Positions 23,709-37,799 are shown, counted from the stretch's first letter. The stretch: 64,000 bases of DNA from Antedon mediterranea (GCF_964355755.1 NC_092672.1:9914501-9978500), one strand, 5' to 3'. Notes: generated by a model not told the origin, from the letters alone. Translations and numbers: made by a program.

Positions 23709-25505
23709 TACGACCAGCTTTAATTAACTGATTAACTTTAATTGTCAATATTCTGAAAGTATCGACATTGATATATAGGGTAGATCTGCTGATTAAAGAA
23801 AATGCTAAGGTCTAACGTGCACCATCCTAACTATCTTACATGGTATTGTACTATGCGTAATTAGATTCATTGAGCCTAGAGTATAGTACAGTATCACTGT
23901 TGTAAAATACCATTATATTGTATCGCTACGCTGATACAATATGCGTTAATAAAGCTATCAAGTTTTATTGACGACGCATATATAATAGTATGATAAGGTA
24001 ACATCACATCAATATATATTTCATCAACTCATTTCGTGTGATTTCTAAATTTGTGTCTTGGTGTACAATACAGCATGACGTGTAAAATGAAACCGCATGT
24101 AACTTTTACAGTCGAATACGCGTGTTCTAAATTAGTATTGAAAATTAAGTTAGCCAGAATCGTGTACAGCAAAAATAGTTTGGAAAACTTGGTTAACCAT
24201 TACGGTCTGACTTACAAAGTCAGCGATAGGAGATGTAGGCCTAGCTTTTGTTTGCGCGTTATCTGTTATCATCAAATGAAATACGTAAAAAACGTTAAGT
24301 TTAAACATGAAGAAATAAGTTAGCTAGCTTCATTTCTCCATGGTATAACGTATACGAGCAAAAATGTTAAGTTCAGCTTATAAAACACACATCGGTTTTA
24401 GAAAATACTATTGAACAAAGTTTACTGACGTCATTTCGGTATAATTCAGTGGTGAACAGGTTTTTTGCACACTATAAATATTGATAGTGTTACAAGATGT
24501 TCTGTTACAAGATGGCGCCTGCTTATGAGGTAAAAAATAGATGTACTATTTTAGACGACGCTGGTTACATCTATATATTGAACAATTTCTATACATGATG
24601 TTAATTTGTATATTCAATATGTGTACGTGCTATCTCTTGTTTTATTCATAAATGAGTACTACAACATATTAAACGTATCAAATTTAATCAAAACCGTCAT
24701 GTTTGACTGTTTTCATTTCTACAAGTAACATATTCGTATAAGAGTAATTTATAAGATTTGTATAATATAAACATATATAAAAGTCTAATTTCCGTTGTGT
24801 TCTAGCATTACAATTTAAAATGCTGTTACTGACACTAACAACGACACAAAATTGAATATTGCATGCTATAATAAGTGATATGCAATCCGTATATATTCAT
24901 GCCACGCAGCCACGTTACTTCACTTGACACCCTGTTCAGTGCGTATTCACGCTACGTCAAAACGTAATTCAAACAACCAGGGAATGTTACATTTATGTGT
25001 TAGTATTGATAGACCTTTTAGTTTTTAATGCTGTAGTGGGTAGTATGTCGATGTTGGAAAGATGACCTTTTAATAAAGACTTTCTATATTCTTTTTTAAT
25101 GTGTTTAGTGTATCTAAAGAAAAACATGTTTAACGTCTTATTAGTGACATTTAGTTTTCACTTACGTGCCAGCTATTGAGTCTAACTGTCAATCGTTGTA
25201 TGACCATAATGTTCACGAGCGTATTTAGATTGACCTTTAGTCTCAATAGTTACGTCGTAAATTGGCGAAATGTCGGATTGCATTCCGAAACAGAATTATA
25301 ATTTGCAAAATGAATGGTGCATGTATTTTATGATTGAGCTTGTTAGGGTTGTTAACCTATATCTGTTGAGGAGTAGGAACACAATTTGTTGTTAAATCTT
25401 CTCTCCGAAGTTAGAAAATACGGTCACGATTCTAATATATTCTAGTGTTCCTAAACCAACCTAGCCTCCGTCTATAGCCCCTTCTTTACGTATGATACAT
25501 GCTAA
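23709..25505. other. AT-rich DNA with a small palindrome
   Basis: ATATTGTATC/GATACAATAT forms a 10-bp hairpin at about 23914-23941. A possible ATG-plus-donor signal at 24512 is discussed in the findings. No gene is recognised. Confidence 0.45.
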
Positions 25506-25685
25506 AGCGTGGTTCCCACTAGCGACGCAAGGCAAAGGACGTAACGCAACGCAAGTGATTTGACCAATCACAAGCGATGGCTTATTCGCTTGTGATTGCT
25601 AACTGTCTATAACTTCGCTTGTCATTGGTTAAAACGCTTGCGCTGCGGTTACGTCCTTGCGTTACGTTCTAGTGGGAACCAAGCT
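25506..25685. mobile_element. Family A MITE, complete (180 bp)
   Basis: Terminal repeats AGCGTGGTTCCCACTAG and CTAGTGGGAACCAAGCT enclose subterminal inverted repeats (ACGTAACGCAACGCAAG; TTGCGTTACGT) and a core hairpin CAAGCGATGGCTTATTCGCTTG. It is flanked by TAA and TTA, so the target duplication has one mismatch. No coding capacity. Confidence 0.85.
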
Positions 25686-28422
25686 TTAGTTAATTACCAA
25701 TGAATTACCATTTAGCAATTGTATGAATTATATAGGCTTATATAGAATAACACTCAACTTTAAAAATAATTAAATTATTGTTACTGATGGATTTATATTG
25801 CGGAAAAGTATAATATTAAAACATTTATTGGAACGTATTATGACATTACATTATGATGATACATAAAATATGGCATTAGATATATAATAACCATTTACTC
25901 ATCATATGACGTCGAAAGTTAAAATTGAAACGTAATTTAATGCTGCTCGCAAACATAACCGATTGTATCGCCAGGTGCAACCAGCAATTTTCTATTGATC
26001 ACACATTCAAATAAATTAATATCAATCGATAGCTTTATTTTTTAATTCATTCATATATGTAATGGGATGGGAAAATTCTCCAGTAATTATCATATTCCTT
26101 TTTACATAAATACTGTAATGATTGAGGTATTAAATTAATAATATGGTAAATCAGATGACATTATAGGTAATATAATTTGGATGTTTGTGTTTTTATTAAA
26201 TTATAGATATCTATTTTTCGCTATATCAAACATTAGCTGATTATAGTAAAAATATTTTCATCACAAGTTTATATAGCAGGAATTTGCTAAATTCTGATTT
26301 TGATCTTTTTTCATCATGTTTTTTTCATCGTGATTTTTGTTACACATTTTAAAAATGTATTCCAAATGTTCTATTCAAATTCATGTTTGTAGCTGAGCCT
26401 TAATACAGACTCAATACTCAATAATGTAAGGGTTAATTAAAAATTATAGCAGAATATATAAGACATTCTACTGTTTCACAATTCTATAGGATGTTAATGT
26501 AAGGTTATATTTCTCCATCATCTTCTTAACACAATCAAGTCCTACGATTAAAACGAACGTCGCAACGTGTCACAATATAGTATGTATATCTAACTATCCC
26601 GTTCCATCAATCATGCGCACAACAACACAAGTTACACAAAAATGTTCATTTTAGGCGTAGTTTTCTTATAGACACACTCTATCTAATGTAACGTGATCTT
26701 GGCTGTGGACGGAAGCCTAATACGGACACTTGCGTGTTATAGCAAAATGTCGATTTACTATGTCGAAATGTCGACACAACATGTTGGAATTTTGTCTTAC
26801 TAAGTCTATACTTCGAAATTATAAATTCAATTCAAAATTTTAACTTACTGAAGTAATTTGTCGAAATTATATTATAGTAATTTGATAATAATGTTAGTGT
26901 CACGAATAAGCTTCCGTACGTATGTAATGAATACGGGATACTGCAGTATGTACATTGTGTAACTCAAACAAGCAGAACAAGATTCCAAATCTCTGAAAAA
27001 TTAATGCGCCCACCAACTGTAGCAATTTTTGTCTCCAGAGTAAATAGTGTTATTATTTTTTTCAGCAAAAAAATAGATTGATGACATTTCTTTAAGCAGC
27101 TGACTATATAAATGATGTGTAAGATCACTGAGCCGTGACGTCACGTAGGCGGCGTACTATTTATGTACGATAGTTTTTTGTTATTACTATACACGTGGTA
27201 CGAGGAGTGATGCTTCATATAGTGCTGTTAAACCAAATGTCTGAAATCAACTCAATTACACATAGCATTACGTTCAAGCCTACATGAAATATAATAATCA
27301 TATTTTATTACTTTATACATTCACCAAGACATCAAAATGTCAACCACCTTTTCATATGTTATGCGCATGTGCATTCATGTCGGTATTCGCTCTTGTGATG
27401 ATAAATAAACATAATCGATGTATAAATGCATGTCCAGTAGCATAATCGACAAGAAATTATGTCCGTGTTTAATTTCAAATATTTTATAATTATGTTGTCA
27501 GTTTTGACTGGTTGAATGATGGCCGCTATTGCATGTTTTGTATATCAATACATTATATTATTTAACGCGTTGAATCAGATACTTTATTGATAGATATCAT
27601 CACGAAAACGATTATGATTTCCAAGTTATCACCACCGTTATTTTGCCGTTAATATCATCATTGATATGTAGTTCTTCACAATATCATCATTATTATTATA
27701 CTCATGTATCTATATATAAATTATGGTTAATTCTGACATAGACAAGCACAATTGAAAAACTTCGGTAAAAATCTCGGCCTTGGATACCTATACCTGATCT
27801 ATCTTAGATGTACCGCGAAACGTAGATTTGATAAGATTAGTTTTCAGTACTACGCTATTGTTTCATATTTCTATCTTAGGAAGATATTATAAATGGTTTT
27901 ATAACAACATTTTTTATTTCATCAGTATATTTTCAATTCAATTTCAATTGTACGCGGGTCGAAGTAATTTCCGGGTTCGTGATAAGTTCACATGTTCACC
28001 TTGCAACTTCCTGGTTTCAACTAAGTTGGCCGTTAGTGGCTATAGCCATTTTAGTTTTGTGTTTATTTTCGGATCGGACCGCGCGTGTGGAGGTTCGGTA
28101 TTTAAAACATAAAAAATACACTGCAGATTAATAAAGATCAAATTAAATATACGCAATACAGCATCAGAATATATTGTGGGGAATAGTATTATAAATTGAC
28201 ATAGGGAGATTTGATGATAAGACATTTTGTTTAAAATGGAGTGAAATCCCGATAGCCGAGTTTTATTGAGTAAGCTGGCAGGAATAACTGTAGGCTGTCC
28301 GTGTCCCGCTAGGACCGGGATGTCTGCCTATGTTGCAAGCAGTCTAAAACGTCTTCTTGCCGCGGAAGTTAGTTTCAAAAGATGTTTAAATTAAATAATG
28401 TATTCATTATTAGGATAACATG
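25686..28422. other. AT-rich DNA, no recognised gene
   Basis: No gene recognised. 26741-26870 carries repeated TCGAAAT/TGTCGA words suggesting an old repeat. 28240-28390 is locally G+C-rich with open frames on both strands but no recognisable product. Confidence 0.45.
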
Positions 28423-28795
28423 TATTTTAATAAACGCCTCCCCAATAAAACATTACTTTAAATAATAATCTATCTACTAAACGCCCATCCACAATTATAC
28501 ACACAATATTGTATTATATATTTATAGTAACACAATCATACTATTTGTAGTAGAATTCATCGCACTGTTATCTACAATTTACCAAGCATTTTTGACATTT
28601 ATTTTAGTAAACGCCTCCCAAATAAAACATCACTTTGAATAATAATTTCCCCACCCCCAAAACCCAACTATCTAATAAACGGCCATCCACATTTATACAC
28701 ACACAATTGTATTCTAAATATATTTATAGTAACACAATGATACTATTTGTAGTCGAATTCATCGCACGGTTATTTACAATTTACCAAGAATTTGT
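28423..28795 (+). repeat. 177-bp tandem duplication
   Basis: TAAACGCCTCCC at 28431 recurs at 28608, and the two copies stay aligned through CACAATCATACTATTTGTAG and ATTTACCAAG. They are about 85-90% alike by eye. A short degenerate third CACCTCCC segment follows near 28900. Confidence 0.8.
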
Positions 28796-30579
28796 TATTC
28801 TTTTTTACCACTTTTCATATATCTATTAGAGGATTTTATTTGATTATAAATGTTACCATATTATTAAAACTAAAAAATTAAACATATCCCTTGAATAAGC
28901 ACCTCCCTCAAATGAACTCCACCTCCCAACCTCAGCCCAAGGACCCTATCAAACAATATACACACTATAGGCCTACTTTAAAATGTTATTTGAAACAGAG
29001 TAGGTTAAGTTTTACGAATGTCAACAACTTTCAATAATGGTAACCGACAGAAAACGTACAAGGAGAACGTACTTTTTACCCGGGTCATTATCATTCCGAG
29101 AACCATCGTCTACACTTCCTAGAGGGGAAGATTTACATCATCACTACTAATAGTAGAATAGGAAATGAGACTTCCAATGCACCCCTGAGGTATATTTTTT
29201 TAAGTTTTTTTTTTTTATATAACATTTTCAAATCGTGTCCCATGGGGTTGTTTTGACGGCCATGTGTATTTAACAAATTAACCTTTTTTTGCAATTCTCA
29301 AGAACCAGGGGTCGTATAAATACAATTTGTGTATTGAAGTACTCAGAATATGTATGTTTGTATACCCTCTAATGAAAGTTTTTCGTATAAAATTATAGGA
29401 AGTAGGACTTTTAAATGGGATTCATCTCAATAAACGGTAGACATTGAAACTTCAGTTTAGTTTCAAATTATGCAGAATACCCACATTTATGTTTATGTCA
29501 TTAAATACATCATGGGGTTGTTTCCTTTATATTTATAATAATGTAGACACTAATTTGTTCTTGAGCTATGGAGAATTTTTTTTTTCCGAAATAAAAGATG
29601 AATGAATGAATGAATATAACAGGCATCCAAGCTAAAACTTGTTTCTATTGTTTTTTTGCAGCATTAATATGTAATGCTTGGCGTTGTATTGTGTGTACAC
29701 TGTCTACATCCGACTGCACAATTTAAAATGATACTTAAAATTCAAAGCATATGCTGGTCAGTATTTTAAACAGTAAGGTCCTAACACCATGTCTTGAACG
29801 CATTTCATCCAGAACGTGCCTTTGCATTTCAATCATTTATTTCTACTGTCATGTACGGTAATTTGGATCTCTCCAATTTACTGTATTTCTCCGACGGGAA
29901 TGTTCATTTCTGATTCACGTTAAAGTGGCTTTGTGGCCCACTTACGTAATCATTATTACTAGCCTATTTTTAGATCTATATATTTCGTTTAAACACGTAT
30001 TGCTCTAATAAATGCGCGCCAAGCATATATTTAGCGCTAAAGCATTATTAAAACAACCCAGTTTGGCCAAAAAAATAATCCTTAAAGTTTGATTGTTTCT
30101 AGAGATGATTTCGGCAAAAACGGATGGATTGAATAAGAATTATTTTTTAGTGGTATATCTATATATTAATAGATTATTCTTAATTCAGGCGGACATAAAC
30201 ACTTGTGGAAATAACTGTCTTGGATAACAACATATCTCTCGAAACAATAGTGTTGATTAACAGTATAATCGAGCCATGATTGTATTTTTGTCACATAAGC
30301 ACCAACAAAATTAAGGGTTGTCGATTGTCTTTAGCGCTTAAAGTTAAACATTCATTTCCGGTATCGATTTGCTCGAATTTACTTCCAGTTTCACGCCCTC
30401 TCGAGTATTTATTATGTTTCGTATGATGTATGCAATAAACAGTTCATCTACATGAACTTGATTTTTTACTGTCATAGAAAATAACTGATAATTATAATGT
30501 ACAGTCATAAAAATGGATGATCCATGTGTGGCTTTCGTGTGAAAGAATACTAACAGGAAAAAGAAAATAAGGAACTTTA

Positions 30580-30644
30580 GATTTGCGACGACACATCAAT
30601 TGACCTGACCTAGGCGGGTCGTCATTCCTCGGTCGTCGCAAATC
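30580..30644. repeat. 13-bp perfect inverted repeat
   Basis: GATTTGCGACGAC at 30580-30592 is mirrored by GTCGTCGCAAATC at 30632-30644 with a 39-base loop. The loop itself can form a GACC/GGTC stem. The G+C content exceeds that of the flanks. Confidence 0.75.
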
Positions 30645-31560
30645 GAACAATGATTGTATTATTGTCTTATAGCACCACAACAATTAAGGTTCTTAGAAAC
30701 TATCAAAAACGTGTGTCGTGTCGATGTGAGTAAGGACTGAAGACGCACGTCCTAATATTCCCGAATGCGCACAATGAACTAACATGACGTTGTTTGGTCG
30801 TCGGTCTTCGTTCACAAAACAAACTTGGGCCAATTACAGACATCAGATAAGATGTTAGCATTATTAAAGTTAGATTATTTGTTTACAGTATGTAACTGAA
30901 TAATAATAACAGCTAGGGTATTGTTGAAGCTATGAAGGTGTAGTGGCTATAGGTCGTTTCCACTAATGTTTTCTTTCAAATTGGTTTGAATGTTTACGTA
31001 AACGATTGGATATCTAAAGTAATCACTATTAATAAAGCAATCTAAAAGTATAGCAATCAGGTCAATTGCCTGAATAATCGCGCCAATGTTGTTGTCTATG
31101 TCTACTTTCTCTGTACACGTGTTAATATTTGTAAGCACTTAAAACTGGATAATAGCTGTCCGGTGTATAAAAATAACTTCAGATTTGTATTTTCCACCAG
31201 TATTCCTTATATGGAAGACCGCTTCGTTACAATAATCGTTATTTAAATAGGTCAGTACTCTAATTAATTATATTAATACTGTAATTCACAATAATATTAT
31301 GCTTAGGAACCTCTTAAATCATATAAATAGAATCTTTTGCTGTGCTTACATCAATATCCGGCACCAACAACGGGTCTTCTTATTTGTATGTTTGTTTCTT
31401 TTCTAACATTTTGGCAAACATATTTTAAAAACACCAGCAAACACCACACTATTCCGTAACAAACTGTTTCCAATGGTTCCTACAGTAGATACAAACACAT
31501 TTTAGAACAAACATTGCATAACATTTAAAATAAAAATCTACCAATTAAAATGATTGTAAA

Positions 31561-31628
31561 AATATAATATCCAACTTTGGATCTATTATATATATATATT
31601 ATTTCTTTAGATGTTGGATTACTATATT
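31561..31628. repeat. Inverted repeat around an AT tract
   Basis: AATATAATATCCAAC at the left pairs with GTTGGATTACTATATT at the right with minor mismatch. The loop contains a TATATATATA run. Confidence 0.6.
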
Positions 31629-32554
31629 AAGTGAATACAAAATATCTTGCAAATTTCCATAGGATTGATCTGATTTCTTATGTGAAATTTAAAATTTAAT
31701 TATACATCATGTTCTAAGATTTGCAAAATCATTTAAATCATTATAAAGGATTCATAAAATATATGAATCATAAATAAATATAACTGAGGATATACATAAT
31801 TTTGAATCCTGAATAGGAGTTTAATCACTATAATGGCTTGTTTTAAAGTAAACATTTCGATACCAAAGATGCTAACAAAATTACTGAAGCAATTTAAAAA
31901 AGAAGTAGGCCTACATCTCGATACTTAGTCATTCCATTTAAGCCTCTTCCATTGTAGTGCGTAGAGATTATTTTGGAGATTTGTGTCGCCAATCTTGTGT
32001 TACGTCAATCAACATTCTTATTATTTATTCATTAGTTTAGACTGTTCTTGATTGATATGTGTGTTTGTTTCCTTTGTTTATTTCAATATACTCTACGTAT
32101 AAGTTTCATTTCTGGCCTTGTGCAATTACCAGTGTACACAGCGACATCGATCCGTTCTCCTGAAGGAGTCAATAGAAAATAAAGTGTGTGACAAACAGTA
32201 TGTTGCATTATAACAGTTCATCGGCATTATACTATTTGTATGTTAATATATACGGACAACTACACATTTGGGATAGAATTGACACCCTTAACATAGTAAC
32301 GTTTTCCTTTTAACACTAGGAAGTACACCAATGTGAATACATCGTTAGCATTAATATCGGCTAATGGTTTTGAAATTAGCTGCACTTGATGGAATTGGTA
32401 TGTAAATGGTATGAACAGTTAATCATACTTTGGCAAATATGCATTTAATACCAATAGTATATATTGAGATCATTCATTACTAACAAATTATGACCGTAAT
32501 ATAAAAAGATCAATTCTAATTTAGGAATTTTGTAATTCAGTAATGCCATTTATG

Positions 32555-32620
32555 TATTCGACTAAATAATTCTGTATGTTAATTCCCTTTCTCTATTCGA
32601 CTAAATAATTCCGTATGTTA
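32555..32620 (+). repeat. 27-bp direct repeat
   Basis: TATTCGACTAAATAATTC followed by C/TGTATGTTA occurs at 32555-32581 and 32594-32620 with one mismatch. Confidence 0.8.
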
Positions 32621-33943
32621 TATACTTGAATATATTTTTTATGCTAATTTGACTGTATGACATACATTGATATGATCGGTTTGTAGATACGTGGCACAAC
32701 GTTGACGGTGTAGAAGAAAGATGATGTTTGCGTATCATACAAAATGTCATGATATAGGCAACTACATACTACAGTATCTTTCAGGACAATTGTGTCTAAA
32801 AACATTCCATTAAACCTGAAAAAATGTTATAATGAATGGATGGACATTCTGATTTTTTAAACTTAAAATAGCATTTAAAACACCGGTAAATGTGGAGATT
32901 GGTTACATTGTCTACGGTGGTGAGGTTGTTGCACGAACTGTATGTATATGTAACCAATCTTTTTAAAGGAATTGTGTGAAAATTCGTAGTGTAATCGAAC
33001 TAACTATTTGCGTTGTCACAGAATATATTGATTCTAATAGGGTAGCCTTAATGATCGAAATGACATAGAATAAACGTGAAATGTGAATAGATTGAAGGCA
33101 TTTAATGGCATATGTGGCATTTACTCGGAAGCTATATCATGAATTGAATAAAAAGAACCCAAACATGAGTAGCAGTAATTAATTTGAATTGAACAAAATA
33201 TTTAGTGTAACAAACGTCTAGGCCTATCATAATACTCGTAATGACACGCGATAATTACATGTTCATGTGCATGTAGAAAGTCGTACACGCGTTGTATAAC
33301 ACCCAACGCTTTCCTTCTCAAAAACTTCATGGGCCTAGCCCAACCCTAACCTAAAATCAAAGTAAATTTGTAGGCTTATGATTTTTAAACATAGAAAATA
33401 GGAATTTCAAATGACATAAGTTGCGTTGTAGTAAAAGCGCGGGAATTGGCCTCTAATTAGCACAAATTATTACGTCATAGTTTTAATTACACTAACAAAA
33501 TACTTATTTTGGACTGCATTATCGGGACATGGCGCACACCAGTTATCACCGGTTTATTGTTTGATATTGATCGGTTATTCTATCAAGGTAATCAATTATG
33601 CACACGGAAGACTAATGTAAATGTAAAACATAATGACAGCTGCTGAGGACATTCTTTGTGGGTGTTAGAAACTTTTAGCCTTGTAGCTAGCTAACATTTA
33701 TTGAGTAAAAAAAAACCGACAATCCGAACAAAATACGCTTCATATTTTTCACATGAATCAAACATCAGGATATAAAAACTGTATTTTAGTATTATTACAA
33801 ATTGAATTAGTTGAAAGTCTTGGTAAGTTTGTGAAAGAAAGAAACATTTATATACTGGTTACATACAACCCTAAATATGGAGGTTTCTTTTCGGAACGAC
33901 AAACTGAAGAATAACGTAGACTATTTTATGCAAAATATTAATC

Positions 33944-33954
33944 TGCGCATGCGT
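33944..33954. promoter_or_regulatory. NRF1-type site
   Basis: TGCGCATGCGT matches the NRF1 consensus closely. No adjacent exon was recognised. Confidence 0.25.
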
Positions 33955-36091
33955 AATCCCAGAGGACTGTATTTTGGTCGTTGTTTCATTCGTCGTCATT
34001 ACACAACATTAATAGAATTTTACAACAACCAATGTACGTTTAATTTCTTTTGAAAACTTAATAATAGAACAGCCTTCAGGTGTTAATTTGAATATTCATT
34101 AGTTGACGAATAAAAGCAGTGTGATAATAACCCGGAGAACCCCCAGAGTCATTGAAAGAAAAGTCCCACTTGGTTTAGGAAATCCCGATCGAAGAACCCA
34201 CAGCAAAATGAGGGCGCCATTCAATCAATGATTGCCTTAATATATAAACAACAAATCCATTAGTGTCAAATTCTTGTCTAAATTACTCATTACTTCTATG
34301 CATTGGACAGATACATCACAGTGAACTGACAAGCATACAATAATTCAATGTCAAATAAATGTATACGTTTAATTAAAACTATAAATTATCCGGGTATTCT
34401 CCCAGTATTAGAGTTCAATATAACGCGGTTAAAAATAATCACTTGTGCTTTACGGCGTAAAGTCACTCTATATTATTTGTAAAGTCAACACTACTAGTAT
34501 TAACGTATTAACTGAATTTCCAAGCAAAGGAGAAGCGTGTTATTATGTGTTTCCTATACATTGCCACATTTTCTTTTTGTCTCCCAAAATTACCATCAGT
34601 TTTATAACCACATGCTTTGACAAACAACAGAAAGCCATTGTTACTATGAAATCATTTATAATTTTGAAATAAGACATCATTAACCATTGTGCAAATATGC
34701 TACTTATCCTTCTATATATTTTTAGTTTTCCTTTAAAATAATAAAGCATGAAAAACAAAAAACGAACTTAAAAGGCAAAGTATAAATATATTCTTTAGTT
34801 TTTGTTTCAAACATTTCAAAGTGTTAGGATTACGAATCATTGACCAATGAGATGGTCATTGTGCGTATTTCTGAAATTGGTCTCCTATCTTATAACACAG
34901 ACAAAAAAATAACATACAATTGCCCGCTAAGACAAATGAAGCACAGGCAATCGAGTATTTTACATCATCCCACGAGACGACAAGAATATTAGTGTAATTT
35001 GTTTCTTGACAAAATGATATAAACGTGTAGAACCTGCCACCTTACGCTTCACAGATCAGGTAAAAGCAATACTAAAAAGGTGTAGAACTGGCATCAATTG
35101 CCACTGAAGCTTACAATCTAATATGCTAAATTTACAATTGTTAACATCAATTTGACGTTCAAAACATCTTAATCGTTTTAAATTTTGTTAACTAATGACT
35201 TGATGAAAGTGGGCCTTTGAGAAATATGACAAATAGTAATGGCATGGCATTAGACGTTCTTGTAAATATTTAATTTACCAATTTAGTGTAACCATCCAAT
35301 CCCAATGTAGCTTAATGTTTGTATTATTTCTACGAAACCACGTAATAAAAAATGTATAATGAATTACAAAAGTTGTAATTGTGTATCTCAGAAATCAGTC
35401 AATCAGTTCAAAAACGTATAAAAATATTATCATAATTTATTTTTAGACATCAATTGAATTACTAAGTTAATTCTCCCTCTCCGACCCCCAGATAAATATA
35501 GTTAAGGATTTGTTTTAACCAAAGGTGGCAATAATATAGCAATATTTGGTTGTAAAGGCATAATTAGGGAAATTTTAAAAAATGAACATTTCTTCACTAA
35601 AACAAAATCATGCTAGTTTATTTCACTAGACTTTCTTCTTTGAAACAATTCACCGTACTTTAACGAGTATGTTACCAATGTAAGTCATAATTAACATCCT
35701 CCAGTTCAACAACATTCACTCCATGTAATATGTATTCAATGTGTCATCAACCGCCATTCATATGACATAAGTAAGCCTAGAGAAGTACAAAAGTACAGTA
35801 CATTTATGATTCCTCTTCTACAAAAAATCAAACTTGTTGACAACATAACAATAGGCCTACATTATTGATTATTTATTTATCCCTAATATTACATTAAAAG
35901 AGCATTTATTGGAATGATACTACTTTTATTAAAAAGAAAACTATAGTATAGTACATACAGCACTTTATGTTATGTTATGTTATTTATTTATTATTCAACA
36001 TTTTTTGTTTTGTTTTTGACGTTATCAAATTTTTATTTTTTTAAAGTTCTGTTATTTATTTGTTAATTTCGTAGCTTAAGTTAGTTAAGAT

Positions 36092-36139
36092 AAAAGGTAC
36101 CAAGCTTGATTAGCTTCGGCTATACCTTGGCTACCTTTT
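36092..36139. repeat. Hairpin with TTCG tetraloop
   Basis: AAAAGGTA pairs with TACCTTTT, then CCAAG with CTTGG (one bulged C), then TAGC with GCTA around TTCG. A UUCG loop is unusually stable in RNA. The design resembles palindromic MITE tips. Confidence 0.65.
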
Positions 36140-37512
36140 GTATTGAAATTGTTTTGTTTGATACAATAAAGAAGAATATCACTAGTTCTTTTTTCATGAC
36201 GTATTCGTATGTTCTAATATGAAAGTATTATCATCAAAGTGGTTTGAAAACAATAGATGTCAATTGTGTATCATACATCTTTTAAACGACATGGAAATTG
36301 AACTATATGTACGGTACATTTTCAAGAAATTACAATTCATTTATCAAACTATCAATCAATTCCAAGTTATTTTTATGTTTTGATGTATACTATAGAATGC
36401 ATAAATTAAAACGTTCTTTCTTTAACCGGATATAAAATAAGTAAAAAGTAAGTATTGTTGTCAATATAGATTTTTTCCTAGTTTTTGTCTATTTTTTGTT
36501 TGTTTTCTAACTTAATTTTGTGCATACTAACTATGGTTGCATCCTTATTATTTTCTTTACAAAAATACTATATAGCGCCTTTGTAAACAATATAATAAAT
36601 AAACTAAAGAACGAAATGTCGAGTGCATTGAAGAAAACATTTCCAGTTATATTCTTGAGGGAAACGCTGCTCTAACTGTATGCAAAGCATTCATTATGCT
36701 GTCCAAGCAACATAATATATGTAATAAAGTTACGATAAAAGAGGAGAAAATAGTTAATTTTAATGAAACTAAAATTATACAAAAATAAATGTTGAAAATC
36801 TTCACCATACAATAGGCATAACAATTAAACTTATAATAGTAGAGACAGGTTTTTCAAAAAATTTGAAATTCAGTCTTCTAAAGTAATTCATTAGTTAGTT
36901 GGGCAGTGTTTTTGGGAACCTCGGCATACATCATGGTTCTATTGAATTACTATTACATGGTGTATGTGCGTTTAAACTTGTGTTTAAAAACATGTAGGAA
37001 CAGTAACACTATTTCAATTAAGATTGATTTGGTTTGATTGAAAGATGAAAACTATGAAACACAGTTTAATTAAGTAATTGAAAATAGTAATCCGCTTATA
37101 TATGACACCACATGTAACACATTGAACCGAGTTGAGTAGCTTATATAGTTAAGTTGAAATCGAAAAGACTCCGGATGCCAATTGCTAAAAATCAATAGTA
37201 TGATGTCACTGCAGTCAGTCAATTCCATCATTAAGGTAATAATTGGCACAAGAAAGTAATATCACATAGAGAAGATAATATTCATGACTAAAAATAGTAC
37301 ACAAGTACTAATTGTATTCAGTAATTAAACTCGAAGAAACACAATTGTCAATTGATCAACAACTATGGAAATAAGATCATATAGATTATATAAGAATAAA
37401 ATGTGTATTCTTATGTAATCTACTATTTATCTAAATTTGTAACATTTAAAAAAAAACGTTACATGCAATTCAGATCAGTAGTAGACGGTTAGTAGTATGT
37501 TGCCTGTGTCTG

Positions 37513-37536
37513 CATTAACATGACGTCATGTTAATG
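37513..37536. promoter_or_regulatory. 24-bp perfect palindrome centred on a CRE
   Basis: The sequence CATTAACATGAC and its exact reverse complement meet at TGACGTCA, the CREB/ATF consensus. A second full TGACGTCA lies 92 bp away at 37613-37620. Whether it binds CREB/ATF factors is inference. Confidence 0.4.
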
Positions 37537-37799
37537 AACTCAGTATACATATATTTTGGAAAGTCATTTGCTTATAAGATAATATGAACAGCTCTTTAGA
37601 CTTCTGAGATCATGACGTCACATACGCGCACATTTACCTAGATTGTTTCTGTTATTATGCCTTGTTTGGCGTTTGGCATTAAAGCCGATGCTAAACGAGA
37701 GCAAGGCTGTTTGCATGATTCAAAGAACTTGAATCTGCAGTAAAGAACTTCCTGAAATAAATAACATATAACGTAAATGACAATTTGTACAAAATTGAT

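Larger units (their letters stand above)
28796..36091. other. AT-rich DNA with scattered small repeats
   Basis: I found no gene. Listed separately are inverted repeats at 30580 and 31561, a direct repeat at 32555 and an NRF1-type site at 33944. There is a (GAAT)n tract near 29598. Confidence 0.45.

Noticed and set aside
37333-37375. LEETQLSIDQQLW-stop frame after an AG, reminiscent of an Fn14-type TRAF motif
   Set aside because: The required P/S/A/T two residues before the first Glu is Lys, the acceptor is poor and it is 27 kb from the receptor exon.
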